64,000 nt of DNA from CAYRVX01 sp964427875 (GTDB lineage Bacteria; Planctomycetota; Phycisphaerae; SM23-33), in NCBI GenBank assembly GCA_964427875.1, contig CAYRVX010000008.1:44647-108646 (forward strand). Reading direction: 5' to 3'. Position 1 is the stretch's first letter. The number at the start of each line of letters is the position of its first letter. The position numbers and the translations under genes are program-made. Under the pieces are notes generated by a model that was not told the origin of the DNA, did not search any database, and saw nothing but the letters and a program-made list of their open reading frames with translations. Positions 26,239 to 35,607 of this stretch are shown in pieces.

Positions 26239-26270
26239 ATTGCGAATTGCGGATTGCGGATTGCGGATTG
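26239..26270. repeat. Heptameric tandem repeat, four copies of ATTGCGR
   Basis: ATTGCGA at 26239 is followed by ATTGCGG at 26246, 26253 and 26260, then a partial ATTG. It begins 5 nt after the aldolase stop. Such short heptamer arrays are common in intergenic DNA of several phyla; no function is evident. Confidence 0.75.
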
Positions 26271-26311
26271 AAGACGCCCGACCTTGAGTCCTCGAAAGGT
26301 CGGGAAGCTCC

Positions 26312-26591
26312 CTATTCCCCGAGCATCTTCACGCGGACGTTATCGAACGCGGCGCCGCCCTGGCACACCAGGCCGACCGTCCCACCTGCCGCCCGGCGCG
26401 TTCACGTTGATGGCCACCCGCCCGTCTTCGCTTGTTCGGTCGAGGCCCTGGATACTCAGGTGGAGATTATACGCACCGGGCTCGGCCCCCGCCGGGCGGA
26501 CCTCGACTTGCAGCAGCCGCGGCACGCCCGGGGGCAGATACAGCGCGCCGAGCGAGTTGAGCTCGCCCCAGGCGGTCGGGCGATTAGCCGT
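26312..26591 (-). pseudogene. Degraded C-terminus of a LamG/sugar-binding-type domain
   Basis: Minus-strand translation directly after the stop of the CBM9-GH123-like gene, and in the same frame, gives protein-like sequence (ALYLPPGVPRLLQVEV, then AYNLHLSIQGLD). A frame change is then needed to reach GLVCQGGAAFDNVRVKMLGE and a stop at 26312. That ending is typical of concanavalin-like domains in secreted hydrolases. Two disruptions (the TGA at 26592-26594 and a frameshift) suggest a remnant, either of a former C-terminal domain or of a separate lost gene. Confidence 0.5.
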
Positions 26592-29399
26592 TCATCTCTT
26601 CAGCTTCCGCACCCGCAGGATCTCGCCGGCCACCTGGCGGCGGGCCGCCTCGATCCGGTCGTGGGTCTCCTGCGTGTCGGGCGGGAAGAACTTCCCCGTG
26701 ATCACGTCGTCGACGGCCTTCGTGAGCAGTCCGCGGGCGGCGTCGAGCTTGTCCTTCGCAATGCCGCGCTCGGCGGCCTGGTCGATCTCGTCCCGCAGGA
26801 GCCGCAGGACCTGGTAATCCTCGACGCCGTCGCGCCAGGCCTCCCAGTGTCTCGTGGCGAAGCCCCCGCCCGGCCGTTGTGGCTGGTACACCAGGCCGAA
26901 ATACAGGAAGAAGCCGATGGCGTCGAAGTCGAACTTCATCGCCCGCCAGCCGTACGTGCGAAACTGCGCGATGGGCTTGGACTTCGGCGTGCACGGCATG
27001 TTCCAGCTCCAGATCCCCTTGCCCCTGGCGCGCTCGGCGGCGAAGAAGTCGTGCTGCTCCTTGCCCCAGATCGCGCCGTTGCGGTTGATCCAAACGTCCA
27101 CGTGCGGGGCCATACGCTTGAGGTCGGCCAGGTCCGTCATGATCGTCATCGCCACGCGGACCTTCGGGTCCACCTCGCGGATCAGCGGCGTGGTGTCGAT
27201 CACCTGCTGCACGCCGCGCCCGTGGGCCTCGTCGATCGACTGGAGGGCGAAGTCCTCGTGCTTCAGCCCGGCCGCCAGCCACTCGGTGACCATGCGCGAG
27301 AGGACCTGCTTGAAGAGGCCCTTGAAGCGATCGCTCATGTACTCGACCTTGTTCTTCTCGGCCCACTGGATGAAGCCGCCGGCGTAGCCGTAGGAGAACA
27401 GGAACTTCCGGGCCCCCTCGCTCATGCGCCTGGTGACCCGGTCGATGTCGGTCTTGTAGGGCTTGAGCGTCCCGTCCGGGGCCAGTTCGAGCTTGTTCGG
27501 GAACGCCCCGCGGAACCAGAGGTTGATCTTGTACGACTTCATCCATTCGTAGTCGCCGGCGTAGTCGAAGCAGAACACGCCGATGGGGGCCTCGTCGTCG
27601 ATGCGGAAGGGCCAGACTGTCATCTCCCAGGGCACGGCGACTGCCGGCAACGGCGTGCTGAGCGGCGCAAGACGCAGGCCGCCGCGCTTCGTGCCGGGCT
27701 TCAGATCCCGCGTCTGCACGGTGAGCCAGACCTGCCGCGTCGAGAACGGCTGGACGAAGAACGTGCTGAGCCCGTTCAGCTCGACCAGCGGCATCGCCAG
27801 GCCGTCCTCCTTCTCCGGCAGCTCGGCGACCTTCTTGCCGAGCAGCTTCGGCTGGTAGACGGCGAGCTTCTGTACGGTCGTATCGAGCCCCGATCGCGGC
27901 CGGCCCACCTGGCCGGGCAGCGCCCCTTCAAGCCGGAACTCGATCGCCTTATCGGTGAGGTTCGTCACGTTGATGGCGACGTGCTCGTATTCGTTCTGCG
28001 CGGCGGCGATCTTCAGCGTGGGCGGCCCGGCGAGCGCGGGAGGCATGGAAGACGGCCCGGTCGCGATGTAGGGCGAGCAGGTCCAGACGGCGAAGGTCGC
28101 AGCCGCCTCGAGCCTGGCCACGGTCTCGTGGAGATCCTGCCACCGTTTCCGCAGGGCCGCGTCGGCCGTCCGCTTCTCCAGACTGCCCAGGAGCGCTTTG
28201 GCGTCGGCCGCTGCGGACGCCGCCTCGATCTTCCGGCGAACCAGGTCCCGGTCGAACGGTGTGCCGGCCCCGGCCTTGGCGCCGATGGCGTCCAGGCGCC
28301 TCTTGACTCGCGCGGCGGCCGTCAGCACGTCCGGCACGTGGAACGGCACGCGCGTGCAGGACAGCAGCGAGCCCGTCTTCTCGTCGGCGACGATCAAGGC
28401 CGCCATCCGCGTGCCTTCGCCGCGGACCGCGGCACGCGCCTTGACGAGCGTGGGCCCGCCAATGGCGAGCGCCGCGGCGGTGGCGCCCGCGTCGGCCGCG
28501 CCGGAGGCGGAGGCCGTCCGGACCGTCAGCTTCACCCCGCGCGCCCGGCCGGACGGATCGGTCAGCTCCGCCGCCAGCTCGTGGAGGCCCAGGAACGGCC
28601 GCTCCAGGCGGATGTCCTGTCGCAGGCCGCAAAAGATGACCTCGCCGAACATCTCCGGCTGCTCGAATCCCCCGACGAGGCCGCTCCACGTGCTGTATTC
28701 GATGAGGGCCTTGTACGACGCGGCGTACCGCTCGCGTGCGAAGTTGATGCCCCAGACCTCTCCGTGTTTCGGCGCCGCGGCGCCCAGGCCGGCGAACGGC
28801 AGTGCCGCCTCCACCGTCCAGTGCGACCCCTTCCCCGGCGGCGAGACGCGCGCGGCGGCCGCCAGGCCTTCCATGTCCCAGTCCGAGCCCCTCTTCGTCG
28901 CCGGCGAGCTCCTGGCGTCGTAGGTCCATCCCCGGGAGTTGAAGATGAAGTGGTAGTGACAGCCCGCGCCCGGCGGGGCGAGGAACAGCTCGACGCAGTC
29001 GTCCCGCCACAGCGCGCCGTCTCGCTTCTTCTCGCCGGTGACCTGGAGCGTCTCGATCTCCGGCTCCCCGCAGCGGAAGGCCACGTAGAGGCCCTTCGCG
29101 TCGTGTGTCACCCGGACGGTTGTCCGGGCGGCCGCGTAGTCAAAGCCGGCCACGCCGCGCCACTTGGGCGAGTCCGTGCCGATGAAGTCCGTTACGACCG
29201 ACGCCGCTCGCCACTCCGCCTCGCCGATGCGGCCGTCGATGGCCGGGGCTGCCGGCGTCGGCGCTACGCTGAGCCTGGGCCTCGGGAGCTTGTGCCAGAC
29301 GGCCGCAACCTTCCGCGACGAGACCTGCCCGCTCGCCCCGCCCGCAAGAGCCGCGACGCCGGCCGCCATCGCCAGGAGCCTGCCCCTTCGCGTCATCAT
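26592..29399 (-). CDS. Secreted CBM9-like plus GH123/DUF4091-like glycoside hydrolase
   Basis: 935 residues. Tandem ATGs at 29399 and 29396 follow GGGAGCGGAGA. Signal peptide RRGRLLAMAAGVAALAGGAS. Residues about 38-240 form a CBM9/DOMON-like carbohydrate-binding domain (AIDGRIGEAEWRAA, later DDCVELFLAPPG). After a long linker region, residues about 560-900 match the GH123/DUF4091 type: Asp723-Glu724 in SIDEAHG fits the neighbouring Asp-Glu catalytic pair of GH123, and HWEAWRDGVEDYQVLRLL is the conserved C-terminal helix. GH123 enzymes cleave beta-N-acetylgalactosaminides by substrate assistance; the natural substrate here is unknown. A second protein with the same core lies at 53374-56067. 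Confidence 0.8.
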   Translation of the reverse strand: MMTRRGRLLAMAAGVAALAGGASGQVSSRKVAAVWHKLPRPRLSVAPTPAAPAIDGRIGEAEWRAASVVTDFIGTDSPKWRGVAGFDYAAARTTVRVTHDAKGLYVAFRCGEPEIETLQVTGEKKRDGALWRDDCVELFLAPPGAGCHYHFIFNSRGWTYDARSSPATKRGSDWDMEGLAAAARVSPPGKGSHWTVEAALPFAGLGAAAPKHGEVWGINFARERYAASYKALIEYSTWSGLVGGFEQPEMFGEVIFCGLRQDIRLERPFLGLHELAAELTDPSGRARGVKLTVRTASASGAADAGATAAALAIGGPTLVKARAAVRGEGTRMAALIVADEKTGSLLSCTRVPFHVPDVLTAAARVKRRLDAIGAKAGAGTPFDRDLVRRKIEAASAAADAKALLGSLEKRTADAALRKRWQDLHETVARLEAAATFAVWTCSPYIATGPSSMPPALAGPPTLKIAAAQNEYEHVAINVTNLTDKAIEFRLEGALPGQVGRPRSGLDTTVQKLAVYQPKLLGKKVAELPEKEDGLAMPLVELNGLSTFFVQPFSTRQVWLTVQTRDLKPGTKRGGLRLAPLSTPLPAVAVPWEMTVWPFRIDDEAPIGVFCFDYAGDYEWMKSYKINLWFRGAFPNKLELAPDGTLKPYKTDIDRVTRRMSEGARKFLFSYGYAGGFIQWAEKNKVEYMSDRFKGLFKQVLSRMVTEWLAAGLKHEDFALQSIDEAHGRGVQQVIDTTPLIREVDPKVRVAMTIMTDLADLKRMAPHVDVWINRNGAIWGKEQHDFFAAERARGKGIWSWNMPCTPKSKPIAQFRTYGWRAMKFDFDAIGFFLYFGLVYQPQRPGGGFATRHWEAWRDGVEDYQVLRLLRDEIDQAAERGIAKDKLDAARGLLTKAVDDVITGKFFPPDTQETHDRIEAARRQVAGEILRVRKLKR

Positions 29400-29443
29400 T
29401 CTCCGCTCCCTTCGCTCTCGGGGGCACGCCCCTCGGGGCGTCA

Positions 29444-30406
29444 TCACAGGGCGGCCATGAACTGGAAGCTGATGTCCGCGTGCCCGGCCAGCGCCTCGTG
29501 GCCGAAGTCCGGATAGAGGACCATCGACTTGGCCGAGGGGATCTTGTTGTACGCCGCGAACTGCGTCGAGGGCGGGCAGACGGTGTCGCGCAGGGCCACC
29601 GCCATCTGCACCTCCGCACGGATGCGCGGGGCAAGGTGCTGGACGTCGATGTAGCCGAGCTTCGTGAATATCTCCTCCTCGCGCTCGTGTCGCGGATCGA
29701 AGCGGCGGAAGTAGTCCCTCAGCTCGGAGTACGCGTCCTTGTCCTGGTCGATGTCCCACACGCGCCGGTAATCGCAGAGGAACGGGAACACGGGCGCGGC
29801 CCGGCTGATGCGCGGCTCCAGCGCCGCACACGCGAGCGTCAGCCCGCCGCCCTGGCTGCCGCCCATCGCGCCGACGCGGGCCTCGTCCACGTCGGGCATC
29901 TCCATCACGATCTTCGCGAGCTGCGCCGTGTCCAGGAAGACCTGACGGAACAGCAGCTTCTCCGGCTTGTCCTCCAGGCCGCGGATGATGTGCCCCCGCA
30001 GCGTGGTGCCCGCTACGACGCCGGCATCCTCGCTCGCCCCGCCCTGCCCGCGGCAGTCCAGCGCCGCCACGGTGTGGCCCATCGCGGCGTAGCCGAGCTT
30101 GTCCGACCAGTCGCCGGCGTCGCCGGAATACCCGTGGAACATCAGCACGGCCGGGTGAGGCCCGTCCGCCTCCCTGGGCCGGACCAGCTTGGCGTGAATC
30201 CGCGCCCCGCCGACGCCCGTGAAGTACATGTCCCGGCAGTCGGCGAAGGGCACCTGGAAGTCCGCGTCCCTGACCTCCACGTCCGGATCGACCGACCGCA
30301 TCTCCGCCAGGCCCCGGTCCCAGAACTCGTCGAAGTCCCCCGGCCGGGGGTTCGTGCCCCCGTACGTCTCCAACTCATCCAACGGCAGATCAAACGTAAG
30401 CGGCAT
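29444..30406 (-). CDS. CE7 acetyl esterase (acetylxylan esterase/cephalosporin-C deacetylase family)
   Basis: 320 residues from the ATG at 30406, with GCAGGAGACG upstream. The length equals that of typical CE7 enzymes. The family motifs are complete: RGQ in DCRGQGG, the nucleophile Ser184 in GGSQGGG, Asp274 in LRDTVCPP and His303 in DFGHEAL. The Asp and His positions coincide with those of the well-studied Thermotoga enzyme. No signal peptide is seen, so it probably acts in the cytoplasm on imported acetylated oligosaccharides. It is encoded between two giant secreted hydrolases on the same strand, consistent with a role in the same glycan pathway. Confidence 0.92.
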   Translation of the reverse strand: MPLTFDLPLDELETYGGTNPRPGDFDEFWDRGLAEMRSVDPDVEVRDADFQVPFADCRDMYFTGVGGARIHAKLVRPREADGPHPAVLMFHGYSGDAGDWSDKLGYAAMGHTVAALDCRGQGGASEDAGVVAGTTLRGHIIRGLEDKPEKLLFRQVFLDTAQLAKIVMEMPDVDEARVGAMGGSQGGGLTLACAALEPRISRAAPVFPFLCDYRRVWDIDQDKDAYSELRDYFRRFDPRHEREEEIFTKLGYIDVQHLAPRIRAEVQMAVALRDTVCPPSTQFAAYNKIPSAKSMVLYPDFGHEALAGHADISFQFMAAL

Positions 30407-30496
30407 ACATCGTCTCCTGCACAGAAGATCACATCCGGCGACGCGTAGCCTACGTGCGCACGACCCCTGTGGCAAGCACGCGCCGGGCAGCGGCCC

Positions 30497-31402
30497 CTAC
30501 GGTTGGAAGGGAAATCGCGCGTCCGCAAGTTTCCGGACGGCGGTGACGTAGGCTCGGACGTCGGCGGGGGAAAGGGGGCGGTTGAGGATTAGGATCTCGT
30601 CGATGGTCATGGGGTGAGCCAGCCAGTGGGGGCCGAGGTCGATGCTCTTCACCACGTCCCCGGCGTTGAAGAGACGGCCCTTGGTGGTGAGATCGCTTCG
30701 GAGCCGCGCGTTCCAGTAGACCCGGACGCGCGAGCCTTCGGAGACGCTGACGGCCGCGTGGTGCCACTTCCTTTCCGGCAGCCAGGCGTCGCCGAAACGG
30801 ATGCCGTTGACGTTGCTGATGCCGGGGAAACGGTAAAGCTGCACAACGAAGGTTGGCTCCTTCAGGGCGCACCATTGCCCCTTGCCGCGGACGAAGTTGC
30901 TGATGTAGCCGTTGGCGCGAAGGCTGATCAGGTGGAAGGACGTCTCGGGTTTCATGGGCTCCTCGAGGCGGAACCACAGGCTCACGGTGATGGGCTTCGT
31001 CAGCGGGCGGCTGAGGGCGGTCAGGCCGAGCCGCGCCTTCCCGCCGGCGCTTCGGTAGCCGCTCCCGGTAAGGGCCGGGGCGAGCTGTGCGTCCTTCGTG
31101 CCGACGATGCGGGCCTTGAGCAGGTTGATCTCCGGCCGGTCGGCTCCCCTGCTGAAGGAGTGATAGAAGACGACGCTTCGGGCCAGGTCGGGGGGGATGT
31201 AGAGGTATTTGCCGCATACATCCGGTCGGGGATCCTGCGCGGCCCGTGCCTGCGCTACGAAGAGGAGAAGGAGAAGGAAAGAGCATTTGCCACAAAGGAC
31301 ACGAAGGTCACGAAGATCAGAAGACCGGGGACGCCGCTCTGCCGCCTTCTTCAACACCTTAGTGCCCTTGGTGGGCTTTGTGGCAACACCGGTTCGATTC
31401 AT
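30497..31402 (-). CDS. Secreted LamG/concanavalin-like domain protein
   Basis: 301 residues. The ATG at 31402 overlaps the upstream stop as ATGA, implying translational coupling to the 1134-residue protein. The hydrophobic export segment SFLLLLLFVAQARAA begins only near residue 40. Before it lies a basic stretch (ATKPTKGTKVLKKAAERR) translated from an inserted palindromic repeat at 31287-31386. The remainder is a LamG/concanavalin-like sandwich (PITVSLWFRLEE, KWHHAAVSVSEGSRVRVYWN, IDEILILNRPLSPADVRA), a fold that usually binds glycans. No catalytic residues are visible. An alternative start after the repeat cannot be excluded, but no ATG lies immediately before the hydrophobic core. Confidence 0.78.
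   Translation of the reverse strand: MNRTGVATKPTKGTKVLKKAAERRPRSSDLRDLRVLCGKCSFLLLLLFVAQARAAQDPRPDVCGKYLYIPPDLARSVVFYHSFSRGADRPEINLLKARIVGTKDAQLAPALTGSGYRSAGGKARLGLTALSRPLTKPITVSLWFRLEEPMKPETSFHLISLRANGYISNFVRGKGQWCALKEPTFVVQLYRFPGISNVNGIRFGDAWLPERKWHHAAVSVSEGSRVRVYWNARLRSDLTTKGRLFNAGDVVKSIDLGPHWLAHPMTIDEILILNRPLSPADVRAYVTAVRKLADARFPFQP
31287..31386. repeat. 100-bp imperfect palindrome with nonamer-spaced CAC/AAG motifs
   Basis: The left arm 31287-31315 starts TTGCCACAAAGGACACGAAG. The right arm 31358-31386, reverse-complemented, starts TTGCCACAAAGCCCACCAAG. The 29-nt arms agree at all but a few evenly spaced positions, because each consists of a degenerate 9-nt CAC-AAAGG-like unit. The element lies within the N-terminal coding region of the LamG gene. 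Its nonamer composition resembles dispersed intergenic repeats seen in planctomycete-type genomes. Confidence 0.7.
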
Positions 31403-34400
31403 TTGTGTTTTCCGGGCCTCAGCCACAGCAGCTTGACGTCGTGTTTCTTCAGGCCGAACGTGAGCTTTCCGTCCTTCAAGGTCAGGGCCTGGTGCGTCTC
31501 GGCGTCCTGGACGCGGCAGTCGGCCTGGAGCCCAAGCGGCTCGATGTCCACCTCGAGCGTGACGGTTTCGTCCTTCGTCGAATAGCTCGTGACCACGACG
31601 AGGGCCTTCACGCCCGGCACGCTGTAGACCAGCGTGGGGATGTCGGCGTTGGTGGCCGCCACGGGCTGGGGGCGCTCGTCCCAGTACCGGTAGACCTCGA
31701 GCTTCGGCTCGTCGAGCATCTCGGCGACCGGCTGGAAGAGCCGGGCGTTCTCCTTGTGCGCCGCGATGTATGAGGCGCCGAAGCCGCCGTAGCCGTCCAG
31801 CTCGTGGACGAGCCGCACGGCCGTGAAGGTCCGCTGCGTCCAGGGGTCGTTGGCGAGCTTGCCGTGGTCGCCGAGCGGCACCGGCCAGACGCCCGCGAGG
31901 TCGCCGCTGGACATGAGCAGGATCAGCTCGCGCGTGTGCCGATCCTGGACGTCGCCGAGGGAGTACTTCCATTCCCAGTCGTACTGGACGGTGCAGAAGG
32001 CCATCATCGGCAGGGGATTGAAGCTGGTCATGTGGGGGAACGTAACGGGCGGCATGCCGCGTTCGTTCATGAGGATGAACGTCCGTTTGGCCAGCTCGCG
32101 CAGAAGCCAGATGCCCGCGGCGGGGACGACCTGGCCTTCGGCGTCACGGTAGGCGTCGGTCATCTCGGTGTTGCAGGACGGGGCGATGAAGAAGTTGTCC
32201 CAGTAGACGCCGCGATTCGCCCCGATCTCGAACGAGCGGGCGTACCAGTACAGGGCGTGGTCGATGTACGACGGCGAGGGGACGATCTTGATCTCGCCGA
32301 TTCCGGTCCCCTTGGGGACCGACCGCAGGTCCGTCAGGCACCACTCGTCCTTGAACGTCTCGAACTCTTCGAAGAGCTGGCAGCTCGCGCGGTTGTAGTA
32401 GAAGACCATCTTCTTGCCGTACCGGCTGGTCAGGTTGTGCCTCACGTGCGCCTCCCAGCTCTTGATGCGGCTCGGGTAGGCCTTGAAGTACCGCAGGCTG
32501 TGGTCGATGACCTTCTGGATCTCTTCGCGCGTGAGCTTCTCGCGGTTGCCGCGGGCGATCATCTCCCAGAGGTACATGTCCTTGCCGGCCGGGTAAACCG
32601 AGCCGCAGTTGCCCCGGGCCAGCCAGTTGATGTCCGTGCCCAGCAGCGTGTACTGATCGCGCAGGTATCGGTATCGCCACCAGTGTTTCCCACCGGGGCT
32701 CAGCCGCGGCTTGACCGGCGCGGCCAGCAGGCCGAAGACGATCCGCCGCGACCGGTCGCCGACGTGCGGCTTGTTGATCAGGTGCACGCGAAGCACGACT
32801 TCTCCCGGCCGGCGGACGAGCGTGACGTTCGGCGTGCCGCGATCCCACACCCATCCCAGGTCGTTCTCGGCGAACCAGCAGATGCCGCGGACGGCGTCGC
32901 CGACGTAGACGTACGGGCAGAAGCCGCGGGGCATCTCGTCGCAGGCGACCTTCGAGGCGTCCCAGACGACACCCTGCCGCTCGGCGATGCGCTCGGCGAC
33001 GGGCGCGCGGATGCGATCGGAATTGGCGTGGATGAGCGCCGCGCCCCTCGCGGCGAACGGGATCTCCAGCGTCAGCTCGCCAAGCTCCCCCCCGCCCGTG
33101 CCGCCGACGTGCAGCTCCACTTTCGCCGTGCCGTCATAGTCCCACGTGCTCTTCGACGTGCAGCGGACCGGCCCGAGGAGGAACTCGCTTCGCGTGACGG
33201 CCTCGTGCGGCTCGGCTGAAACGATCCGAAGCGGCTTGGCCTGCGCCTTTACGGCCTTTCCGTCGTGGACGGCCGCGTAGCGCATGGGCGCCGCGAGGAT
33301 CGGCCTGGCGATGCCGGTGTGGGCGGACCTGGCCGTCACCTGATCCCACAGGCCGAGGCCGTTGAGCTTGTGCTCGCGCAGGACCGTCCTAAGCGTCCGG
33401 GCCTTCGCGTCGACCTCGATCGGCGAGAAGGGCGGGTAGACCTTCGTGCTCCGCCCCACGGGCGTGCGCTCCCACGGGAAGACCTTCCGCTCGAAGGTCT
33501 TGACGGTCTCCTTGCCGGGCACGCCGCGGCCCTCGGGAATCAGCGCGACCTCGTAGAGGCCGTCGAGCGGCGGCAGCTCGAACGAGATCTCCTGCCGGCC
33601 TTCGTGGAAGCCGCCGGGGTCGAAAGCGGCGCGATGGACGACCTGTTTCTCCAGCCGTTCGCGGACTTCAGCGGTAAGTTTCGTCAGCTTCGCGCCCTCG
33701 GTCAGGGCGTTGATGTCCGCCAGGATCCGCATGCGGCTGCGATAGGGGTAGTAGGCGAAGCGAAAGCTGACGGGCGCGGGCCTGGCCTTCTCGCCGGCGA
33801 CGTATCGGTACGGCTTGCCCCTCGGCCAGGAGACCTTTCGGTCGTAGAAGACCGTCTTCCCGTCGGCCGACGCGACGCGCACGTGAAGCTCGAAGCGCGT
33901 CGTCGCCTCGTCGGGCGGGCAGGTCAGCACGATCCTCCTCGCCTCGCCGGGCGCGAGCACGAGCTTCCCGCCCGCGCGGACGGCAGGCATGCGGTTACGG
34001 GTGAGTGTCGCGGAGGCCTGGAGGTCCATGCGCCGCGCCGATGGGTTCCGGACCGTCAATGTGCCGGTGAAGTTCGCCAGGAACGGATCGGTGTCGGCCT
34101 CGTACTGCACGGCCGGGGCGTCCTTGGCGAAGCTGAAACGGAGCCCCGTCCACGCATATCCGCCGGCGGCGGCGCTGAGGCTCGACCACTGCCAGGGGCT
34201 CTTCCAGTCCCGCGTGAGGTTGATCTTCCACGCCCCGTCGGTGGTCTCGCGGCCATTGCCGGCCATGGGCATGCCGGCGATGGGGATCCCGCACTCGAAG
34301 TGCCAGTATCCGCCGTGGAACCCGTGAGCGTGCTTCCACCCGCCGCGCCAGGCGGCGCTCTCCTTCGCACCGCCGAGCGTGTGGATGTTGTAGCCGCCAT

Positions 34401-34803
34401 TGCCCAGCGAGTTCGCGAGGAACTGGTAGTCCACCTGCCCGGCGTCGTCGGGAGTGGGATTGACGAAGACCTCCACGGCGTCGTCGAACACCGCCTTGAG
34501 GCTGTCCTTCCCGACGTTCGCGGCCAGCGAGCCCTTGTCGGGAAGCTGGCTCCGGACGGCGACGAAGACGTGCGTTCCGGTGGCGCCTACGCGGGCCTTG
34601 ACGCGGCGCCGGGCGAGCTGTCCGCCGTCGCGGCCGAAGCCCTCGAAGCCGGCGCTGACGGCCCATTCGCCGGCATCGATACGGCCGTCGATCTTCGGCG
34701 GCGCCTTCATGAGCGGCACACGGAACTCCGCCGCCCCGGCCGGAGCGAGATAACCAGGCAGAACGGCAAACACGAACGTCCACAGCAGCGGTCGCTGGTG
34801 CAT
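31399..34803 (-). CDS. Giant secreted CBM9-like protein, probable glycan-active (DUF6067/GH123 N-terminal-like)
   Basis: 1134 residues with signal peptide PLLWTFVFAVLPGYLAPAGA. Residues about 30-240 form a CBM9/DOMON-like binding domain (PPKIDGRIDAGEWAV, DDAVEVFVNPTPDD). The centre is beta-rich. The last 450 residues look like an alpha/beta barrel with many Trp/Tyr/Asp clusters (GVYWDNFFIAPSC, QYDWEWKYSLGD), and a C-terminal beta domain follows. The arrangement resembles large uncharacterised planctomycete hydrolase-like proteins. No catalytic pair can be assigned with confidence. It is first in a minus-strand run and is coupled by an ATGA overlap to the LamG gene, so the two may act on the same surface polysaccharide. 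Confidence 0.75.
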   Translation of the reverse strand: MHQRPLLWTFVFAVLPGYLAPAGAAEFRVPLMKAPPKIDGRIDAGEWAVSAGFEGFGRDGGQLARRRVKARVGATGTHVFVAVRSQLPDKGSLAANVGKDSLKAVFDDAVEVFVNPTPDDAGQVDYQFLANSLGNGGYNIHTLGGAKESAAWRGGWKHAHGFHGGYWHFECGIPIAGMPMAGNGRETTDGAWKINLTRDWKSPWQWSSLSAAAGGYAWTGLRFSFAKDAPAVQYEADTDPFLANFTGTLTVRNPSARRMDLQASATLTRNRMPAVRAGGKLVLAPGEARRIVLTCPPDEATTRFELHVRVASADGKTVFYDRKVSWPRGKPYRYVAGEKARPAPVSFRFAYYPYRSRMRILADINALTEGAKLTKLTAEVRERLEKQVVHRAAFDPGGFHEGRQEISFELPPLDGLYEVALIPEGRGVPGKETVKTFERKVFPWERTPVGRSTKVYPPFSPIEVDAKARTLRTVLREHKLNGLGLWDQVTARSAHTGIARPILAAPMRYAAVHDGKAVKAQAKPLRIVSAEPHEAVTRSEFLLGPVRCTSKSTWDYDGTAKVELHVGGTGGGELGELTLEIPFAARGAALIHANSDRIRAPVAERIAERQGVVWDASKVACDEMPRGFCPYVYVGDAVRGICWFAENDLGWVWDRGTPNVTLVRRPGEVVLRVHLINKPHVGDRSRRIVFGLLAAPVKPRLSPGGKHWWRYRYLRDQYTLLGTDINWLARGNCGSVYPAGKDMYLWEMIARGNREKLTREEIQKVIDHSLRYFKAYPSRIKSWEAHVRHNLTSRYGKKMVFYYNRASCQLFEEFETFKDEWCLTDLRSVPKGTGIGEIKIVPSPSYIDHALYWYARSFEIGANRGVYWDNFFIAPSCNTEMTDAYRDAEGQVVPAAGIWLLRELAKRTFILMNERGMPPVTFPHMTSFNPLPMMAFCTVQYDWEWKYSLGDVQDRHTRELILLMSSGDLAGVWPVPLGDHGKLANDPWTQRTFTAVRLVHELDGYGGFGASYIAAHKENARLFQPVAEMLDEPKLEVYRYWDERPQPVAATNADIPTLVYSVPGVKALVVVTSYSTKDETVTLEVDIEPLGLQADCRVQDAETHQALTLKDGKLTFGLKKHDVKLLWLRPGKHK

Positions 34804-34905
34804 TCTCCGGTCCTTTCGAGGGCACGAGAGGCAGTGGCCGCGGCATCCGGGCGCGGCGCCACGGGCGAGGATATCGGCCGGCGGCGGGCATTTTCAAGGA
34901 GCCAC

Positions 34906-34935
34906 TTGCGCCGGGCACCGCAAGGGGACTATGAT
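34906..34935 (+). promoter_or_regulatory. Candidate sigma-70-type promoter for flavodoxin gene
   Basis: TTGCGC at 34906-34911 and TATGAT at 34930-34935 are separated by 18 nt, 58 nt before the flavodoxin start. The stretch lies between divergent genes and is AT-richer than its surroundings. Confidence 0.4.
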
Positions 34936-34993
34936 ATGCACCGCCCGGTCGGTCCCGGGCGGTCCGTTTCGGCAATCCGTCGGGAGGAGGCGA

Positions 34994-35557
34994 ATGAGCG
35001 AAGGACGCAACCGTTCGCTGGTGCTGTTCTGGAGCGCCGGCGGCAACACGCGCAAAGTGGCCCAGGCCCTGAACGAGACACTCACCCAGGCCGGCTTCGA
35101 CGCCGACCTCATGGAGATCGCGGAAGACCTCGACGTGGGCCTCGATGACTACGCCCTCGTCCTGCTCGGCGCGCCCGTGTACCAGTTCCTGCCGCCCGAA
35201 CCGGTGACCCGCTTCCTGAAGTCGCGCATGCGCTCCTGCGGGCCGGTCCGCGAGGCCGCGCCGGAGCGGCCGGAACGCTTCGCCGTCGTGTTCTGCACCT
35301 ACGGCGGGCCGCACACCGGCCTGCGCGAAGCAATCCCCATGCTCAAGTACACGGGCCAGTTCCTGGAGCATGCGGGCATCCGCGTCGTCGACGAGTGGGC
35401 CGTGCCGGGCGAGTTCCACGAGCCCTCGCAGGCCACGCTGAACGTCTCGGGCCGGCTGGGCGACATTCGCGGCAGGCCTAACGAAAGCGACCTCCGCGAC
35501 GTCTGCGGCCGGCTGGGCGGCCTGCTGCGCCGCCTGGAGGCCCTGCTGCCTACTTAG
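34994..35557 (+). CDS. Flavodoxin-like protein
   Basis: 187 residues from the ATG at 34994, which has GGGAGGAGG upstream; an in-frame ATG at 34931 lacks a site. The FMN phosphate-binding loop is SAGGNTRKVAQAL near the N-terminus, followed by LLGAPVYQFLPPEPV and the aromatic loop FCTYGGPHTG, as in flavodoxin/NAD(P)H-oxidoreductase folds. It has no signal peptide and should be a cytosolic one- or two-electron carrier. It is divergent from the giant CBM9 gene and convergent with an aldo/keto reductase, with no obvious operon partner. Confidence 0.85.
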   Translation: MSEGRNRSLVLFWSAGGNTRKVAQALNETLTQAGFDADLMEIAEDLDVGLDDYALVLLGAPVYQFLPPEPVTRFLKSRMRSCGPVREAAPERPERFAVVFCTYGGPHTGLREAIPMLKYTGQFLEHAGIRVVDEWAVPGEFHEPSQATLNVSGRLGDIRGRPNESDLRDVCGRLGGLLRRLEALLPT

Positions 35558-35607
35558 CCTCCCTCATTCTGGCGGCAGGAGTTTCCCGATGGCCGCGCGG
35601 CCGGCGA

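Noticed and set aside
26239..26270. Short direct repeats considered as a CRISPR fragment
   Set aside because: Units are 7 nt without spacers, and no cas gene is present.
26247..29516. 1089-codon plus-strand frame opposite the CBM9-GH123-like gene
   Set aside because: Arg/Gly/Pro-rich low-complexity text; the minus strand has signal peptide, domains and catalytic pair.
31380..31400. GGTTCGATTC resembling a tRNA T-arm
   Set aside because: No acceptor, D or anticodon arms can be drawn around it; it is the coding start of the LamG gene.
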